From positions 1 through 6,161 of the forward strand of contig NZ_CAKVKB010000167.1 of the NCBI RefSeq assembly GCF_934754915.1: 6,161 bases of DNA, read 5' to 3'. The first letter of the stretch is position 1. Every line of letters starts with the position of its first letter. The notes under the pieces are model-generated. The model was given only the letters and a program-made list of their open reading frames with translations. It ran no database searches and had not been told where the DNA came from. Shown here piece by piece: positions 5,972 to 6,161 of the stretch. Source of the stretch: an uncultured Clostridium sp. GTDB taxonomy: Bacteria; Bacillota; Clostridia; Clostridiales; Clostridiaceae. Made by a program: the position numbers and the translations under genes.

Positions 5972-5987
5972 AAATTGTATACAATTT
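5972..5987 (+). promoter_or_regulatory. perfect 16-bp palindrome, possible operator
   Basis: AAATTGTATACAATTT is its own exact reverse complement. It lies 17 bases after the scpB stop and about 50 bases before the terminator. Its core TTGTATACAA is of the type bound by dimeric helix-turn-helix repressors, for example GntR-like proteins, but the family cannot be fixed from the sequence. As RNA it would form only a weak AT-rich stem, though seven T follow at 5996-6002. An 8-bp palindrome ATCATGAT (5989-5996) follows directly. No start of a regulated gene is visible next to it. Confidence 0.4.
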
Positions 5988-6035
5988 TATCATGATTTTT
6001 TTATGAATTAAATTTAAGTAATTTAGGTAATATTT

Positions 6036-6078
6036 AAGTAAGGCTGAATGGGGATTTTAATTTTCAGCCTTATTTTTT
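6036..6078 (+). terminator. rho-independent terminator after scpB
   Basis: Arms TAAGGCTGAA (6039-6048) and TTCAGCCTTA (6063-6072) pair perfectly over 10 bp, extendable by a G-U and two A-U pairs on the outside. The loop has 14 bases. Six T follow (6073-6078), the classic intrinsic terminator layout for + strand transcription. The opposite strand lacks a T tract, so it looks one-directional. Confidence 0.88.
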
Positions 6079-6161
6079 ATGTAAAAGAATAAAAGCAGAA
6101 AATTAATTAATATGAGTGAATTTTATATATTTATACTAATTATAAATATATGCGACTTTTA

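Noticed and set aside
6112..6161. Open frame from ATG 6112 to the right edge (MSEFYIFILIINICDF...), which could begin a membrane protein
   Set aside because: No Shine-Dalgarno sequence precedes it, only 16 codons are visible, and such AT-rich hydrophobic frames arise easily by chance. Sequence beyond the window would decide.

Overview
The window reads as ordinary chromosomal core sequence of a low-GC, anaerobic, endospore-former-like Firmicute, most likely a Clostridium sensu stricto. Evidence for this: strongly AT-rich DNA in genes and spacers, heavy use of AGA/ATA/AAA codons, near-perfect AGGAGG-type ribosome binding sites, a ScpA-ScpB pair, and protein sequences of clostridial style. All supported genes are on the + strand. 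No tRNA, rRNA, insertion sequence, CRISPR array or phage gene is visible.

Layout. (1) 35-1414: a secreted D-alanyl-D-alanine carboxypeptidase (penicillin-binding protein of peptidase family S11, DacF/DacA type) with an unusually long charged linker after its signal peptide. It may be the last gene of an operon that starts left of the window, and it is followed by a hairpin terminator (about 1428-1471). (2) 1472-1701: a regulatory spacer with a cre-like palindrome (1517-1529) and a good sigma-A promoter (1629-1657). (3) 1702-4420: tldD and tldE (pmbA), the two subunits of the TldD/E metallopeptidase, 22 bases apart. (4) 4421-4594: a spacer without a clear terminator, holding overlapping promoter-like elements and a possible 19-codon leader ORF. 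(5) 4595-5954: scpA and scpB, overlapping, encoding the kleisin and winged-helix subunits of the SMC condensin complex. (6) 5955-6161: a spacer with a perfect 16-bp palindrome and a strong rho-independent terminator (6036-6078).

Functionally the window holds three separate modules: cell-wall trimming (DacF-like), proteolysis/peptide maturation (TldD/E), and chromosome segregation (ScpAB with an Smc encoded elsewhere). Nothing links them biochemically beyond proximity. I do not see an undescribed system here. The points worth a second look are small regulatory features (cre-like site, 16-bp palindrome, leader ORF before scpA), start-codon questions, an orphan-looking TldD/E pair with no visible peptide substrate, and the cysteine-rich, long-linker carboxypeptidase.
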